A DNA stretch of 64,000 nt from Mycobacterium sp. AZCC_0083 (GTDB taxonomy: Bacteria; Actinomycetota; Actinomycetes; Mycobacteriales; Mycobacteriaceae), in contig NZ_JACHGP010000005.1 of NCBI RefSeq assembly GCF_014202335.1, positions 186,001 through 250,000 of the forward strand, given 5' to 3'. Shown piece by piece: positions 1-8,947 of the stretch. The position numbers and the translations under genes are program-made. Below the pieces are notes generated by a model. The model searched no databases. It was given only the letters and a program-made list of their open reading frames with translations, and had not been told where the DNA came from. Each line of letters begins with the position of its first letter. Position 1 is the stretch's first letter.

Positions 1-83
1 TCCTCGAAATTCGGCGGCACCGACGAGTCCCGGCCGGGTGCCGCACTCGGAAATTCGCGCTGTGAGGCCGTTCACATCTCGCT

Positions 84-99
84 ACTATACATGTATAGT
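84..99. promoter_or_regulatory. Operator copy 1 of the Region 1 palindrome
   Basis: Perfect 16-bp palindrome ACTATACATGTATAGT. A plausible sigma-A promoter overlaps it: TTCACA at 71-76, a 17-bp spacer, and TATAGT at 94-99 inside the right half-site. A bound repressor would therefore occlude the -10 element of the aldehyde dehydrogenase/GMC oxidoreductase operon. The same motif recurs at five other promoters up to 18.2 kb. Assignment to the local TetR protein is inference. Confidence 0.8.
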
Positions 100-166
100 T
101 CGGCTCCGATAGATGCGATCGCCTCGGGTTCGGCGGTCCGGCCAATGGCTACGACGGGAAGCGACC

Positions 167-1645
167 ATGACGTTCAACGACGGCTTCGAGGGCCGGCTGT
201 TCATCGACGGCAAGTTCACCGAGGGGGTCTCCGGCCGCCGATACGACGTGATCAATCCGGCCGATGAGTCGGTGGTCGCCACTGCCGTCGACGCCGATCC
301 AGAGGACGTGAGCAGCGCCGTGGCCGCCGCCGACAACGCGGTGCGCTCGACTGACTGGTCGACCAATCACGCGTTCCGGCGCAAGTGCCTCGACCAACTC
401 CAGAGCGCGCTCCACGAGGAAGCCGACAGGTTCCGCGCACTGGCCGTGGCCGAGGCGGGTACGCCGCACTCGGCGACGTTGACGCACGTGACGGCCCAGA
501 TCGACGACATGAGCTACTTCAATGGACTCATCGAAACCTGGCCGTGGGAACGGGATCTGCCCGCCTACGAGCTGCTCGGCATGCAAAGCAAGCGGCACAT
601 TCGTTACGAGCCCTACGGTGTCGTGGGTGCCATCTCGCCGTGGAACGCCCCGTTCATGACCAACATCTGGAAGGTCGGTCATGCGCTGGCCACCGGCAAC
701 GCGGTCGTGTTGAAGAGCGCGCCCGACACCCCGCTCACCGCCGCGCTGATCGCGAAGGTGGCCGCCGAGCAAACCGATCTGCCCCCCGGCGTGCTGAACA
801 CCATCAGTTCGGCCGACAAGGCCATCGCCGGCGAGGCGCTCACCACCGACCAACGGGTCGGGCTGCTGCACTTCACCGGCTCACCACAGGTCGGGCAGCG
901 CATCGCGCAGAACGCAGCCGTCGGCATCCGTCACACCGTCCTGGAACTCGGAGGCAAGTCGGCCAACATCCTGTTACCCGATGCCAATTTGGACATGGCA
1001 TGCGCCGTCGGTGTGGGCATGTGCATGTCCAACAGCGGACAAGGATGTGCCCTGGCGACGCGGATGGTCGTGCACGCCGACATCTACGACGAGGTCATCG
1101 AACGCTTGCAGGCCGCGGTAGCTGCACTGCCCTGGGGCGATCCCAACGATGAGAGCACCGTCGTCGGACCGATCATCCGCGCCGCGCAACTCGACCGCAT
1201 CGAAGGGCTGGTCGACCGGGCCGTTGCCGACGGAGCCCGGCTCGTCGTCGGCGGTCACCGCGCTGACCGTGGCGGCAAGGGATTCTGGTATCTGCCGACC
1301 GTCGTCGCCGACGTCGACGAGAACGCCGAACTCGCCCAAACCGAGGTGTTCGGACCGGTGCTGACAGTCGTGCGCTACGACGGTGACGACGACGAGGCGG
1401 TCCGCGTGGCCAACAACAGTCGGTACGGGTTGTCGGGATATGTTCAGTCCGCTGACGAACAGCGGGCGTGGCGCGTGGCCAATCGGCTCAAGGCGGGCAC
1501 GGTCAACATCAACAATTCGTTCTACCTCTCCCCCGACGCGCCCTTCGGCGGCTACGGCATCAGTGGCGACGGCGTCGAGCACGGCGAGGACGGATTCCGC
1601 GACTACCTGCAAGTCAAGACCATCGCCAGCCCGGCCGGCTCCTGA
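167..1645 (+). CDS. NAD(P)-dependent aldehyde dehydrogenase
   Basis: Aldehyde dehydrogenase superfamily protein of 492 residues that should oxidise an aldehyde to its acid with NAD(P)+. The family signatures are intact: WNAPF near the Rossmann region, the general-base glutamate in LELGGK (about Glu260), and the nucleophilic cysteine in GQGC (about Cys294). The ATG at 167 is preferred over an upstream in-frame ATG at 113, because 113 lies almost on the expected transcription start. The GMC oxidoreductase follows 13 bp downstream, so the pair probably converts an alcohol through an aldehyde to an acid. The upstream palindrome places it in the TetR-type regulon. Substrate is unknown. Confidence 0.93.
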   Translation: MTFNDGFEGRLFIDGKFTEGVSGRRYDVINPADESVVATAVDADPEDVSSAVAAADNAVRSTDWSTNHAFRRKCLDQLQSALHEEADRFRALAVAEAGTPHSATLTHVTAQIDDMSYFNGLIETWPWERDLPAYELLGMQSKRHIRYEPYGVVGAISPWNAPFMTNIWKVGHALATGNAVVLKSAPDTPLTAALIAKVAAEQTDLPPGVLNTISSADKAIAGEALTTDQRVGLLHFTGSPQVGQRIAQNAAVGIRHTVLELGGKSANILLPDANLDMACAVGVGMCMSNSGQGCALATRMVVHADIYDEVIERLQAAVAALPWGDPNDESTVVGPIIRAAQLDRIEGLVDRAVADGARLVVGGHRADRGGKGFWYLPTVVADVDENAELAQTEVFGPVLTVVRYDGDDDEAVRVANNSRYGLSGYVQSADEQRAWRVANRLKAGTVNINNSFYLSPDAPFGGYGISGDGVEHGEDGFRDYLQVKTIASPAGS

Positions 1646-1658
1646 ACGGGATCAACCG

Positions 1659-3263
1659 ATGACGACGACGTTCGACTACATCGTGGTGGGCGCCGGGTCG
1701 GCTGGCTGTGTGCTGGCGAACCGGCTCAGTCGCGATCCACGAACAAGGGTTCTGCTACTGGAGGCCGGCGGCAGAGATCGCAGTCCCATGATCAAGATAC
1801 CCAAGGGTTTTGGAAAGATTCTGGGAAACCCGAAGCTGGCCTGGCATCACCCCGTACGGCCCATCGGACCCAATCACAAGGTCGAGCAATGGGTGCGGGG
1901 CAAGACGCTTGGCGGGTCCAGCGCAGTGAACGGGATGGTCTACAACCGGGGTCACCGCGCCGACTACGACGAGCTCGCGCGACGCGGTAATCCCGGGTGG
2001 GGGTGGGACACCATGCTGCCCATCTTCAAGGCCATCGAGGATCACCAGCTGGGCGCCAACGCAATGCGCGGTGCCGGCGGGCCACTGACCGTGTCGCTGG
2101 ACCCCGACCTTCCCGACATCTGCGACGGGGTCATCGAAGCGGGCCGGAAGATGGGCTGGTCGCGCACCGACGACATCAACGACAGCGATGACGAGCGAAT
2201 CGGACCGGCGGCGCGCACCATCAAGGACGGGCAGCGGGTCAGCGCTGCCCACGCGTTCCTGCACCCTGTCGAACACCGCCCCAACCTCACCGTCATTACA
2301 GGGGCCGACGCGCAACGGGTGATCGTCGAGGGCGGCAGCGCAGTCGGTGTGGTCGTGTCGAGCTCGGACGGACGGACAGAATTCCGCGCCACGTCGGAGG
2401 TCATACTGAGCCTGGGCAGTCTGGCAACCCCACGCCTGCTGCAACTCTCGGGGATCGGGGATCGCCGCGTCCTGGAAGCGCTTGGCATCAAGACGTACGC
2501 GGACAGCCCCAACGTCGGTCTACGCATGCTCGAACATCGTTGCCTCGCCGTGCAATATCGGCTCAACCGAGATGTCGGCTACAACCGTCTGCTCAGCACT
2601 GCAGCGCGACAGGCGCTCACCGGCGTGAAGTATCTGGCGACCAAGCGTGGCCCATTGGCCGGCGGAGCCTACGACGTCGTGGGATTTCTCAAGACCCGAC
2701 CGCAGTGCAACCGGCCCGACGCGCAGATTCTCTCTGCACCGTTCACCGCAATACCGTTGAAGGCGGGTGGGGAACTCGGCGTCGAGCGCCGACCGGGCAT
2801 CCAGGCCATCGGATACGTCCTGCGGCCGACAAGTGAGGGCAGCGTGACCGTCACGTCGGCAGACCCCTCCGCGCCCTCGGACATCGATCCAAACTTCTTC
2901 GCCACCGACTACGACCGCACCGTCGCCATCGCGCTCTTCGCCAAGATGCGCGAGCTCTTCGAGCAGGACCCGATCGCCGAGCTGATCGACCACGAGACCA
3001 CCCCCGGTGCCGGCGTCGTCGACGACGACGCAATCATCGACGCCGCACTGGACAAGGGGTACTGCGGATATCACGCGGTGGGCACCGCGGGGATGGGTCC
3101 CGCCGACGACGACGTCGTCGATGGCCGACTACGGGTCCGCGGTGTGCAGAACCTGCGTGTCGTCGACTGTTCGGTCATGCCGACGATGGTGTCCGGCAAT
3201 CTCAACGGCCCGATGATGGCCATGGCCTGGCGTGCCGCGGACTTGATCACCGAAGACCGCTGA
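1659..3263 (+). CDS. GMC family FAD-dependent alcohol oxidoreductase
   Basis: Glucose-methanol-choline oxidoreductase of 534 residues. The N-terminus carries the FAD-binding dinucleotide motif GAGSAGCVLANRLS. The GMC signature GGSSAVNGMVYNRG follows, and the C-terminal catalytic pair is visible as the His in YHAVGTAGMG and the Asn in GNLNGPMM. Length is normal for choline-dehydrogenase-like bacterial members. It starts 13 bp after the aldehyde dehydrogenase and is surely cotranscribed. It likely oxidises a primary or ring alcohol made by the P450 of the same regulon; that link is inferred from context only. Confidence 0.92.
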   Translation: MTTTFDYIVVGAGSAGCVLANRLSRDPRTRVLLLEAGGRDRSPMIKIPKGFGKILGNPKLAWHHPVRPIGPNHKVEQWVRGKTLGGSSAVNGMVYNRGHRADYDELARRGNPGWGWDTMLPIFKAIEDHQLGANAMRGAGGPLTVSLDPDLPDICDGVIEAGRKMGWSRTDDINDSDDERIGPAARTIKDGQRVSAAHAFLHPVEHRPNLTVITGADAQRVIVEGGSAVGVVVSSSDGRTEFRATSEVILSLGSLATPRLLQLSGIGDRRVLEALGIKTYADSPNVGLRMLEHRCLAVQYRLNRDVGYNRLLSTAARQALTGVKYLATKRGPLAGGAYDVVGFLKTRPQCNRPDAQILSAPFTAIPLKAGGELGVERRPGIQAIGYVLRPTSEGSVTVTSADPSAPSDIDPNFFATDYDRTVAIALFAKMRELFEQDPIAELIDHETTPGAGVVDDDAIIDAALDKGYCGYHAVGTAGMGPADDDVVDGRLRVRGVQNLRVVDCSVMPTMVSGNLNGPMMAMAWRAADLITEDR

Positions 3264-3298
3264 ACGGATGAGAATCAAGGGATGACACTGACTCTCGC

Positions 3299-3320
3299 CT
3301 TGAGTCGATCCGAGCTCAAG
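3299..3320. terminator. Weak hairpin between convergent genes
   Basis: CTTGAG at 3299-3304 pairs with CTCAAG at 3315-3320 in the 100-bp gap between the convergent GMC oxidoreductase and amidohydrolase genes. The stem is only 6 bp and no T-run follows, so a role as a terminator is a guess from position. Confidence 0.25.
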
Positions 3321-3363
3321 CCGCCGCACGATTGGCAACGGGGTCGCCACAACCGATGACGCG

Positions 3364-4443
3364 TTAGCGTGCTTCGTCCGCGGCGCTGCGCTCGGGAATT
3401 CTGAACAGTTCGGCGAACGTACCCCTCAAGACCCGGTCCTGAATGGCCGGGTCGACCCCGTCGAACAGTGTGCGCAGTGTCTTCTGCGTGTGACCGTAGG
3501 TACCCTCCAAATGCGGGTAGTCGTCACCCCAGCACACGTTGCGGTAATTGGTACCCTCGATGATCTGCACACCGCTGATGTCGTGCTGGAACGAGGCATA
3601 CACCTGATGGCGGACGATCTCGCTGGGCAGACGAGACAACTTGGGCCGCACGAACATTCCGTGTTGCCGATACGCTTCATCCATCCGGTCCCCGATCGCG
3701 GGCACCCACGCCGCACCACCCTCGGCAATCAGAATCTTCAGGTCCGGGTGACGGTCGAGCGCGCCGCTAGCGACCATGTGAGACACCACCCGCATCCCGG
3801 GATAGGTGGTCTCCATGTAGTTGACCACCGCGCCGCCAGGCCCGCGGTAGACGACGTTCTCACCACCGGTACCGATGTGAAAGGACAGCACCGTGCCGTT
3901 GCGTTCCGCGGCCGCCCACAATGGTTCCCACTTGTCCAGGCCCCATTCCTCGCCCGGTCTGGTGCCGCAGGGCAGGAACACGGTTTGGAATCCCATCTGC
4001 ACCGCGCGTTCGAGTTCGTCGACCGCGTCGGTCACGTCGACCAGCGGCACGATCGCCGGGGTGAAGATACGGTCATTGCGTTGCAGGATGTCCTCGTAGG
4101 CCCAGTCATTCCACGCCCGCGCCACCTCGCGTGCCAACTCGGCATCGGTGATCTCGACGGTCCAGAATCCCATTGAGGGGAAGGCCAATTGGGCCCAAAC
4201 TCCCTCCTGATCGAGATCCTTGAGCCGGATGTCCAAGTCACGGGCGCCAGGCGGACGAATGGCGTCCATGAAGTCGTTGAGTTGGCGATTGATCTGCTTG
4301 CCGTCGATGTAGAGGATCTCGTACTTGTCGCCTCGCTCGGCACGGGGAGCGCGATCGGCAAGTCGCTTGGGCAGTCGCGTCAACCACAGGTCATCCGGTT
4401 CCAGGACGTGTGAGTCGGCCGAGTTCGCCCAGATCTTCGTCAT
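3364..4443 (-). CDS. Amidohydrolase 2 family hydrolase/decarboxylase
   Basis: TIM-barrel amidohydrolase of 359 residues (Amidohydro_2, related to ACMSD-like decarboxylases and ring hydrolases). The N-terminal metal motif appears as DSH (NSADSHVLEPDDLW) rather than HxH. A later barrel histidine lies in LSFHIGTGG and the C-terminal acidic ligand in WGDDYPHLEG. The ATG at 4443 is used because the upstream extension runs into the operator. It is divergent from the acyl-CoA dehydrogenase pair, and the shared palindrome at 4503-4530 should control both. In actinobacterial catabolic clusters such proteins often open rings or hydrolyse lactones; the substrate here is unknown. Confidence 0.85.
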   Translation of the reverse strand: MTKIWANSADSHVLEPDDLWLTRLPKRLADRAPRAERGDKYEILYIDGKQINRQLNDFMDAIRPPGARDLDIRLKDLDQEGVWAQLAFPSMGFWTVEITDAELAREVARAWNDWAYEDILQRNDRIFTPAIVPLVDVTDAVDELERAVQMGFQTVFLPCGTRPGEEWGLDKWEPLWAAAERNGTVLSFHIGTGGENVVYRGPGGAVVNYMETTYPGMRVVSHMVASGALDRHPDLKILIAEGGAAWVPAIGDRMDEAYRQHGMFVRPKLSRLPSEIVRHQVYASFQHDISGVQIIEGTNYRNVCWGDDYPHLEGTYGHTQKTLRTLFDGVDPAIQDRVLRGTFAELFRIPERSAADEAR

Positions 4444-4502
4444 CGGTTCCTCCGTGTCGTGCCGGGCCAGCGCTGCCAGTCGGCCCGTGGTGGATGGAGT
4501 CA

Positions 4503-4530
4503 ACAGTAACTATACATGTATAGTTACTGT
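4503..4530. promoter_or_regulatory. Operator copy 2: extended 28-bp perfect palindrome
   Basis: The core ACTATACATGTATAGT lies at 4509-4524, and perfect dyad symmetry extends six bases on each side to 4503 and 4530. It lies between the divergent amidohydrolase (start 4443) and acyl-CoA dehydrogenase (start 4591). It is the most symmetric copy of the motif and a good candidate for the highest-affinity site. Confidence 0.82.
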
Positions 4531-4590
4531 GTCGGTACACCGGGGAGGCCGGCGAATTTTCCGTTTGTTCGACGACGAAGGACGGTAGGG

Positions 4591-5895
4591 ATGCCCGACA
4601 CGGCTGCGCATTTGCGCCCCGACACGACGAATCCGGAAGCCTTCACCGAATCAGCGCACCGGTTCCTTGCCGCCCATGCCGAGCCGGCCCGCGCCCTGAC
4701 CGCCGCGTGGGGATCCGGCAGCGACCGGGTGTCCTACTTCGCCTCGGGTTCCCCGGAGCAGGAACTAGAGACGGTGCAGGCAGCACGTCGTTGGCAAGGC
4801 CTGCGCTACGACCACGGGTGGGGCTGGATCACCGGACCCCGCGCATACGGCGGGCTGGAATTGTCGGTGCGGTACCAGATGCTGTATCACGCCGCCGAGG
4901 CCGACTACGAGGTTCCCGATACCAGTCAGCTCTCGGTGGTCGGGCTGGGAATGGTGGGACCGACCATCCTGACTCATGGACGGGAACCCCTGAAGGGCGC
5001 GCTATTGCCGCGCATGTACCGCGGCGAATCGATCGCGTGTCAATTGTTCAGCGAGCCGGCCGCGGGATCGGATCTGGCCGGCGTCCAATCACGCGCCGTG
5101 CGCGACGGCGACGAGTGGATCATCAACGGGCAGAAGGTATGGACCTCTGCAGCCCAGCACGCCGACGTCGGTGAGATTCTGTGCCGGACCAACCCGCATG
5201 CCCCCAAGCACAGGGGCCTGTCCGCGTTCATCGTCGACATGAACGCCCCTGGCGTCGAGATCCGCCCGCTGCGCCAGATGACCGGCGGGTGCGAGTTCAA
5301 CGAGGTGTTCCTGACCGACGTACGCGTACCCGACGGTCACCGCCTCGGTGAGGTCGACGGCGGATGGAAGGTCGCACTAACGACGCTGACCGCAGAACGC
5401 GACGTGGTCGCCGGAGTGGACTCTCCGGAGGTGGCCCGCGCGCTGACTGCCGAGCATCTCTCGGCACTCATGCGAGCCACCTACACCTGGGACGACCGTG
5501 CGCTGCGCCGCCAGCTCGCCGCCCTGCTAGCCGAGGTCATGGCGGTCGAGAGTCTCAATGCGATGGCCGCGCGCAAGATCGAAACCGGCAGGGCCGTAGG
5601 GCCGGAACGTTCGATCGCCAAACTCGTGCATGCACGCAACGTGACGCGTGCGGCGCACTTCGTCGCCGAAGTGCTCGGCCCGCGCATCATCGCCGACAAC
5701 GGGCAGTGGGGGACCTTCGCGTGGTCGGAACTGCTGCTCGCCTCGCCGGCACTGCGCATCCTCGGTGGCACCGAGGAGATCATGAAGAACATCCTCGGAG
5801 AGCAGGTCCTCGGGCTGCCCAAGGAACCGTCGGCCACCGTCAAGGCTCCGAGCCCCGGCTCAGTCCCTGCGACCGTAGGAGGACAACGCGCGTGA
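4591..5895 (+). CDS. Acyl-CoA dehydrogenase, first subunit of an overlapping pair
   Basis: FadE-type flavoprotein of 434 residues. Family features include the substrate/FAD-binding stretch CQLFSEPAAGSDLAG, the WIINGQKVWTS strand, and the C-terminal LRILGGTEEIMKNILGEQVLG segment. It should introduce an alpha,beta double bond into an acyl-CoA. The stop overlaps the start of the next acyl-CoA dehydrogenase (GTGA). Tandem pairs of this kind form heteromeric alpha2beta2 enzymes in mycobacterial steroid side-chain catabolism, so a heteromer is likely here. The 28-bp palindrome upstream links it to the regulon. Confidence 0.92.
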   Translation: MPDTAAHLRPDTTNPEAFTESAHRFLAAHAEPARALTAAWGSGSDRVSYFASGSPEQELETVQAARRWQGLRYDHGWGWITGPRAYGGLELSVRYQMLYHAAEADYEVPDTSQLSVVGLGMVGPTILTHGREPLKGALLPRMYRGESIACQLFSEPAAGSDLAGVQSRAVRDGDEWIINGQKVWTSAAQHADVGEILCRTNPHAPKHRGLSAFIVDMNAPGVEIRPLRQMTGGCEFNEVFLTDVRVPDGHRLGEVDGGWKVALTTLTAERDVVAGVDSPEVARALTAEHLSALMRATYTWDDRALRRQLAALLAEVMAVESLNAMAARKIETGRAVGPERSIAKLVHARNVTRAAHFVAEVLGPRIIADNGQWGTFAWSELLLASPALRILGGTEEIMKNILGEQVLGLPKEPSATVKAPSPGSVPATVGGQRA

Positions 5896-7001
5896 GCGTT
5901 TCACAGCAAGAACTCGACGAGCTGCGATCGGCGATCCGCAAGTTCCTGCAGGCCCGACTACCGGACTCCGAGCTCTGCCACCTCGCGGACGGGCACGACA
6001 CGGATAGCGATCTATGGTCGGAGATGAACGCCGCCTTGGGCATTCACAGTCTGGCGATACCAGAGCGCTTCGGTGGCGACGGGGCCGACCTGACAGTGAT
6101 GTCGGTGGTGTTCGAGGAACTCGGCCGCGCGGTGGCACCCGCTCCGTACTTCTCCAGCTTCGTTGCCACCCAGGCATTGCTGCTGTCCGGAGACGACGAG
6201 CAGTGCCAGCGCCATCTCCCCGGATTCGCCGAGGGAACCAGTCGAGCAACCATCGCGGTCGCCGAACGCGACGGATCCTGGGACGCGGCAGTGATCAGCG
6301 CCCGCGCCCAGTGCGGCCCAGACGGATCGTGGCGCATCACCGGCGTAAAGAACTGGGTGCCCGACGCGACTGGCGCCGACGCGATCCTGGTCCTGGGCCG
6401 GACCACTGCGGGTCCGACACTGTTCAGTGTCGACCCCACCGCAGAAGGAGCCTCCCTCGAACCGATGCGTGTGCTCGACGAGACCCGACCGATGGCCACG
6501 CTGACGTTGCGCGATGCCTCGGCCGAACTCGTCGGACGCGAGGGCGCAGGCGGGCTGCTGCTCTCCCGGCTGCTGGATCTGACGGTCCTCGCGCTGTGCG
6601 CCGAACAGGTCGGCATCGCCGAACGGTGCTTGGAGATCAGCGTCGAATACGCCAAGGTGCGAACACAATTCGGGCGTCCGATCGGAAGCTTTCAGGCCGT
6701 CAAGCATTTGTGCGCCGAGATGCTCGTTCAAGTCGAGATGGCTCGCGCGGCGACCGACGACGCGGTTCGCGAAGCGCAGGAAGGCGATGCGGGCGCGGCC
6801 ATAGCCGCCGCGGCCGCACACCTGACCTGTTGCGCGGCAGCGATGTACGTGGCCAAGGAGACCATTCAGGTTCTCGGCGGGATCGGGTTCACTTGGGATC
6901 ATCCCGCGCACGTGTACTTCCGACGGGCGGCGGCGTCGCAACTCCTGCTCGGAGGACCCGCCGTCAGCCACGAGCGACTGCTGGAGCGCATGGGGATCTA
7001 G
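5892..7001 (+). CDS. Acyl-CoA dehydrogenase, second subunit of the pair
   Basis: Shorter acyl-CoA dehydrogenase family protein of 369 residues that starts at a GTG overlapping the stop of the preceding subunit. It has the family core (YAKVRTQFGRPIGSFQAVKHLCAEM) and the C-terminal VLGGIGFTWDHPAHVYFRRA segment typical of partner subunits such as FadE27/FadE29-like proteins. The first half is divergent. It probably forms a heterotetramer with its upstream neighbour, sharing FAD sites across the interface. It ends 16 bp from the convergent beta-lactamase-like gene. Confidence 0.9.
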   Translation: MSVSQQELDELRSAIRKFLQARLPDSELCHLADGHDTDSDLWSEMNAALGIHSLAIPERFGGDGADLTVMSVVFEELGRAVAPAPYFSSFVATQALLLSGDDEQCQRHLPGFAEGTSRATIAVAERDGSWDAAVISARAQCGPDGSWRITGVKNWVPDATGADAILVLGRTTAGPTLFSVDPTAEGASLEPMRVLDETRPMATLTLRDASAELVGREGAGGLLLSRLLDLTVLALCAEQVGIAERCLEISVEYAKVRTQFGRPIGSFQAVKHLCAEMLVQVEMARAATDDAVREAQEGDAGAAIAAAAAHLTCCAAAMYVAKETIQVLGGIGFTWDHPAHVYFRRAAASQLLLGGPAVSHERLLERMGI

Positions 7002-7017
7002 CGAATGTTCGCGCCGA

Positions 7018-8121
7018 TCAGCTGAAACAGTCGGCAGCCATGTTGGCGATGTTGATGATGCGGTTGAGGCCCACGCGTGACTGTTCATAGCCGGTGGCGG
7101 GGTAGCCGTTGGTGAGAAATGCGAAGGACAGTCCGGTTTCCGGATCGGCGAAACCGATCTGACAGGGAGCGCCGCCGTGGCCGAAAGTCTGCGCACTGCA
7201 GGCGGTCGGCAGGAACCCCCGCGACAGGCCGTCGTCCCCGGCAACGATGACGAACAGCGCGACGTTGCCGGGAACACTTCGGGTACCGCCCCGTTCGCCG
7301 GTGACCGGAAGGGTGACGCGGACCCGCAAGGCGTCGGCGACGACGTCGCGGCGCCACAGCGATGAGGTCATCAACCCCTGATACCACCCGGCGAGGTCTG
7401 CTGCCGTGGCCACCAGGGAATGGCTGGGTTCACCGGCCGCCAGGATCTCGGGGCGAGACAGATACCACGGACCCCACGGGTTGACCTCGGCGCCGCTGTC
7501 GCCATCGGTGCGCACGAACGGGGCGACGTCGCCCTGTCGCTGTACCGGGGGCCCGATCTCGATGGTGTGCAGGCCCAGCGGCGCGGCCAGCTCGTCGGCC
7601 AGATACTGGGCGATCGGGCGACCGGTGACTCGTTCGCACAACTCGCCAATGATCCAGGCCGCCGAGGTTAGGTGAAACTCCAGAGCGGTACCCGGCGGCG
7701 AGGTCAAGCGCCACTTGCCAAAGGCCTCCAGGCGCTGATCGCGGTGCAGCATCTGTGGATAGGCCAAGGGCGCCAACGGGAAGCCGCCCACGTGGGTGAC
7801 CACCTGTTCGACCGTGACCGACTCCTTGCCGTTGGTGGCAAACTCGGGAATGTAGGAGCCGACGGTGCGCCCGATGTCGAGCAGCCCGTCCGACATCAGC
7901 TTCCACAGCACTCCGGCCACGACCGGGCGACCTGCGGACTGCAGAACATAACGAGTTGCCGTGGTGGCCTCCCCGAAGGCCTCGAATGCGTACTGCTGCC
8001 CGCCGACGTTGATGGCCACTTGTGCCGAGGGCAGCACACCCGAGTCGACTTCGACACGGACCCGCTCCAGCACCAGATCTATGCGGCGGGAATCGGGGAC
8101 GTATGAGGGGCGCTTGATCAC
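7018..8121 (-). CDS. Beta-lactamase/esterase-fold protein with altered catalytic motif
   Basis: Class C beta-lactamase-like (EstB/PBP-like) protein of 367 residues without a signal peptide. The expected SxxK tetrad reads S62-A-G-R65, so the catalytic lysine is replaced by arginine. The usual YxN region is also divergent (EFHLTSAAWIIGEL), while the C-terminal GHGG segment remains. Such cytosolic proteins are often esterases or lactonases, but these changes could mean an altered mechanism or a non-enzymatic role. It is divergent from the TetR gene inside the regulon, suggesting a job in the same pathway. Confidence 0.8.
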   Translation of the reverse strand: MIKRPSYVPDSRRIDLVLERVRVEVDSGVLPSAQVAINVGGQQYAFEAFGEATTATRYVLQSAGRPVVAGVLWKLMSDGLLDIGRTVGSYIPEFATNGKESVTVEQVVTHVGGFPLAPLAYPQMLHRDQRLEAFGKWRLTSPPGTALEFHLTSAAWIIGELCERVTGRPIAQYLADELAAPLGLHTIEIGPPVQRQGDVAPFVRTDGDSGAEVNPWGPWYLSRPEILAAGEPSHSLVATAADLAGWYQGLMTSSLWRRDVVADALRVRVTLPVTGERGGTRSVPGNVALFVIVAGDDGLSRGFLPTACSAQTFGHGGAPCQIGFADPETGLSFAFLTNGYPATGYEQSRVGLNRIINIANMAADCFS

Positions 8122-8178
8122 GCGATACCTTTCAACGAAACGCTGTCACAGTCGGCCACGTACAAGCGCAGTGCTCTG

Positions 8179-8194
8179 GCTGTACGCGTAAGGT
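8179..8194. promoter_or_regulatory. Degenerate operator-like site near the TetR gene
   Basis: GCTGTACGCGTAAGGT matches 11 of 16 positions of the Region 1 palindrome and lies between the divergent beta-lactamase-like gene (start 8121) and the TetR gene (start about 8234). It could be a weak autoregulatory site. With five mismatches it may also be chance. Confidence 0.35.
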
Positions 8195-8233
8195 CTTGTT
8201 CATGGTGAGGTGCTTCGACAGGTGGGAGGAAAT

Positions 8234-8905
8234 GTGGCCAAGCGACGCAGTGCGATTGAGCGTGCTCCGCTGACGCGAGAGCTCATTGCCGCCGAGGCGG
8301 CAGACTTGATCAGGCAAGAAGGTCTCGAGGCGCTGACGATGCGGACGGTGGCGGCCACCCTGGGCGTGTCGGCCATGGCCCTCTACCACCACGTTGAGGA
8401 CAAGGACGAGATCATCCGCTTGGTCGGCGATGACATCCTTGCCAAGATCGACCTTCCCGACGCCGAGTCCGGCGACTGGCGCGAGCTGCTGATCGAGGCC
8501 GTCACTGCGTCCCACGAAGCATTGTTGAGCGTGCCCGGAATGGTGTCGGTGATGCTGACGCGCAAGTTGCTGCCCAATGCGCGCAGACTCCTGGTCTTCT
8601 GCATCAGGCAGTTCGAGCGCGCGGGGCTCAGCGAGGAAGAGGCCAAGCTCGCCTACGCCGGGCTGCACCAGCTCAGCATCGGGCGTCTCATGGTCGAGTC
8701 GAGTTCGAATTTCGTCGTGCACACCCATGTTCCGGCCGACGACGACCTGATCGCCTACATGGATGCGCTGCACAGTCGCGCCTCGTTCGAAGGGGCGTTG
8801 ACCGGACTGCTCGACCATTACACTCCCTCTGCCCCGCGTCGCCGAAGCACACCGCAAAAGACGTCGCCCAAGGCCCGCAAGGCGCCGACCAAGCGCGTTA
8901 GCTGA
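8234..8905 (+). CDS. TetR family transcriptional regulator, candidate regulator of Region 1
   Basis: TetR-type repressor of about 223 residues. The N-terminal helix-turn-helix is clear (AADLIRQEGLEALTMRTVAA then LGVSAMALYHHVEDKDEII), followed by a helical ligand domain. The C-terminus is a basic, low-complexity tail (PRRRSTPQKTSPKARKAPTKR). The GTG at 8234 is preferred because GGGAGG lies about 5 bases upstream; the same frame is open back to a GTG at 8210. It is the only TetR gene among the six near-identical palindromes, so it is the obvious candidate to bind them. The ligand is presumably a pathway acyl-CoA or acid (inference). Confidence 0.88.
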   Translation: MAKRRSAIERAPLTRELIAAEAADLIRQEGLEALTMRTVAATLGVSAMALYHHVEDKDEIIRLVGDDILAKIDLPDAESGDWRELLIEAVTASHEALLSVPGMVSVMLTRKLLPNARRLLVFCIRQFERAGLSEEEAKLAYAGLHQLSIGRLMVESSSNFVVHTHVPADDDLIAYMDALHSRASFEGALTGLLDHYTPSAPRRRSTPQKTSPKARKAPTKRVS

Positions 8906-8910
8906 CCTTT

Positions 8911-8926
8911 ACTATACACGTATAGC
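8911..8926. promoter_or_regulatory. Operator copy 3, upstream of ferredoxin-P450
   Basis: ACTATACACGTATAGC lies five bases after the TetR stop codon and 21 bases before the ferredoxin start. It differs from the perfect palindrome at two positions. It should control the ferredoxin-P450 operon. The position so close to the start implies a very short leader or leaderless transcript. Confidence 0.75.
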
Positions 8927-8947
8927 TCAGCCTGTTAACATGGTCAC

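Noticed and set aside
149..871. Long minus-strand frame opposite the aldehyde dehydrogenase
   Set aside because: Mirror frame typical of high G+C coding DNA, with no family features; many similar frames across the window were dismissed for the same reason.
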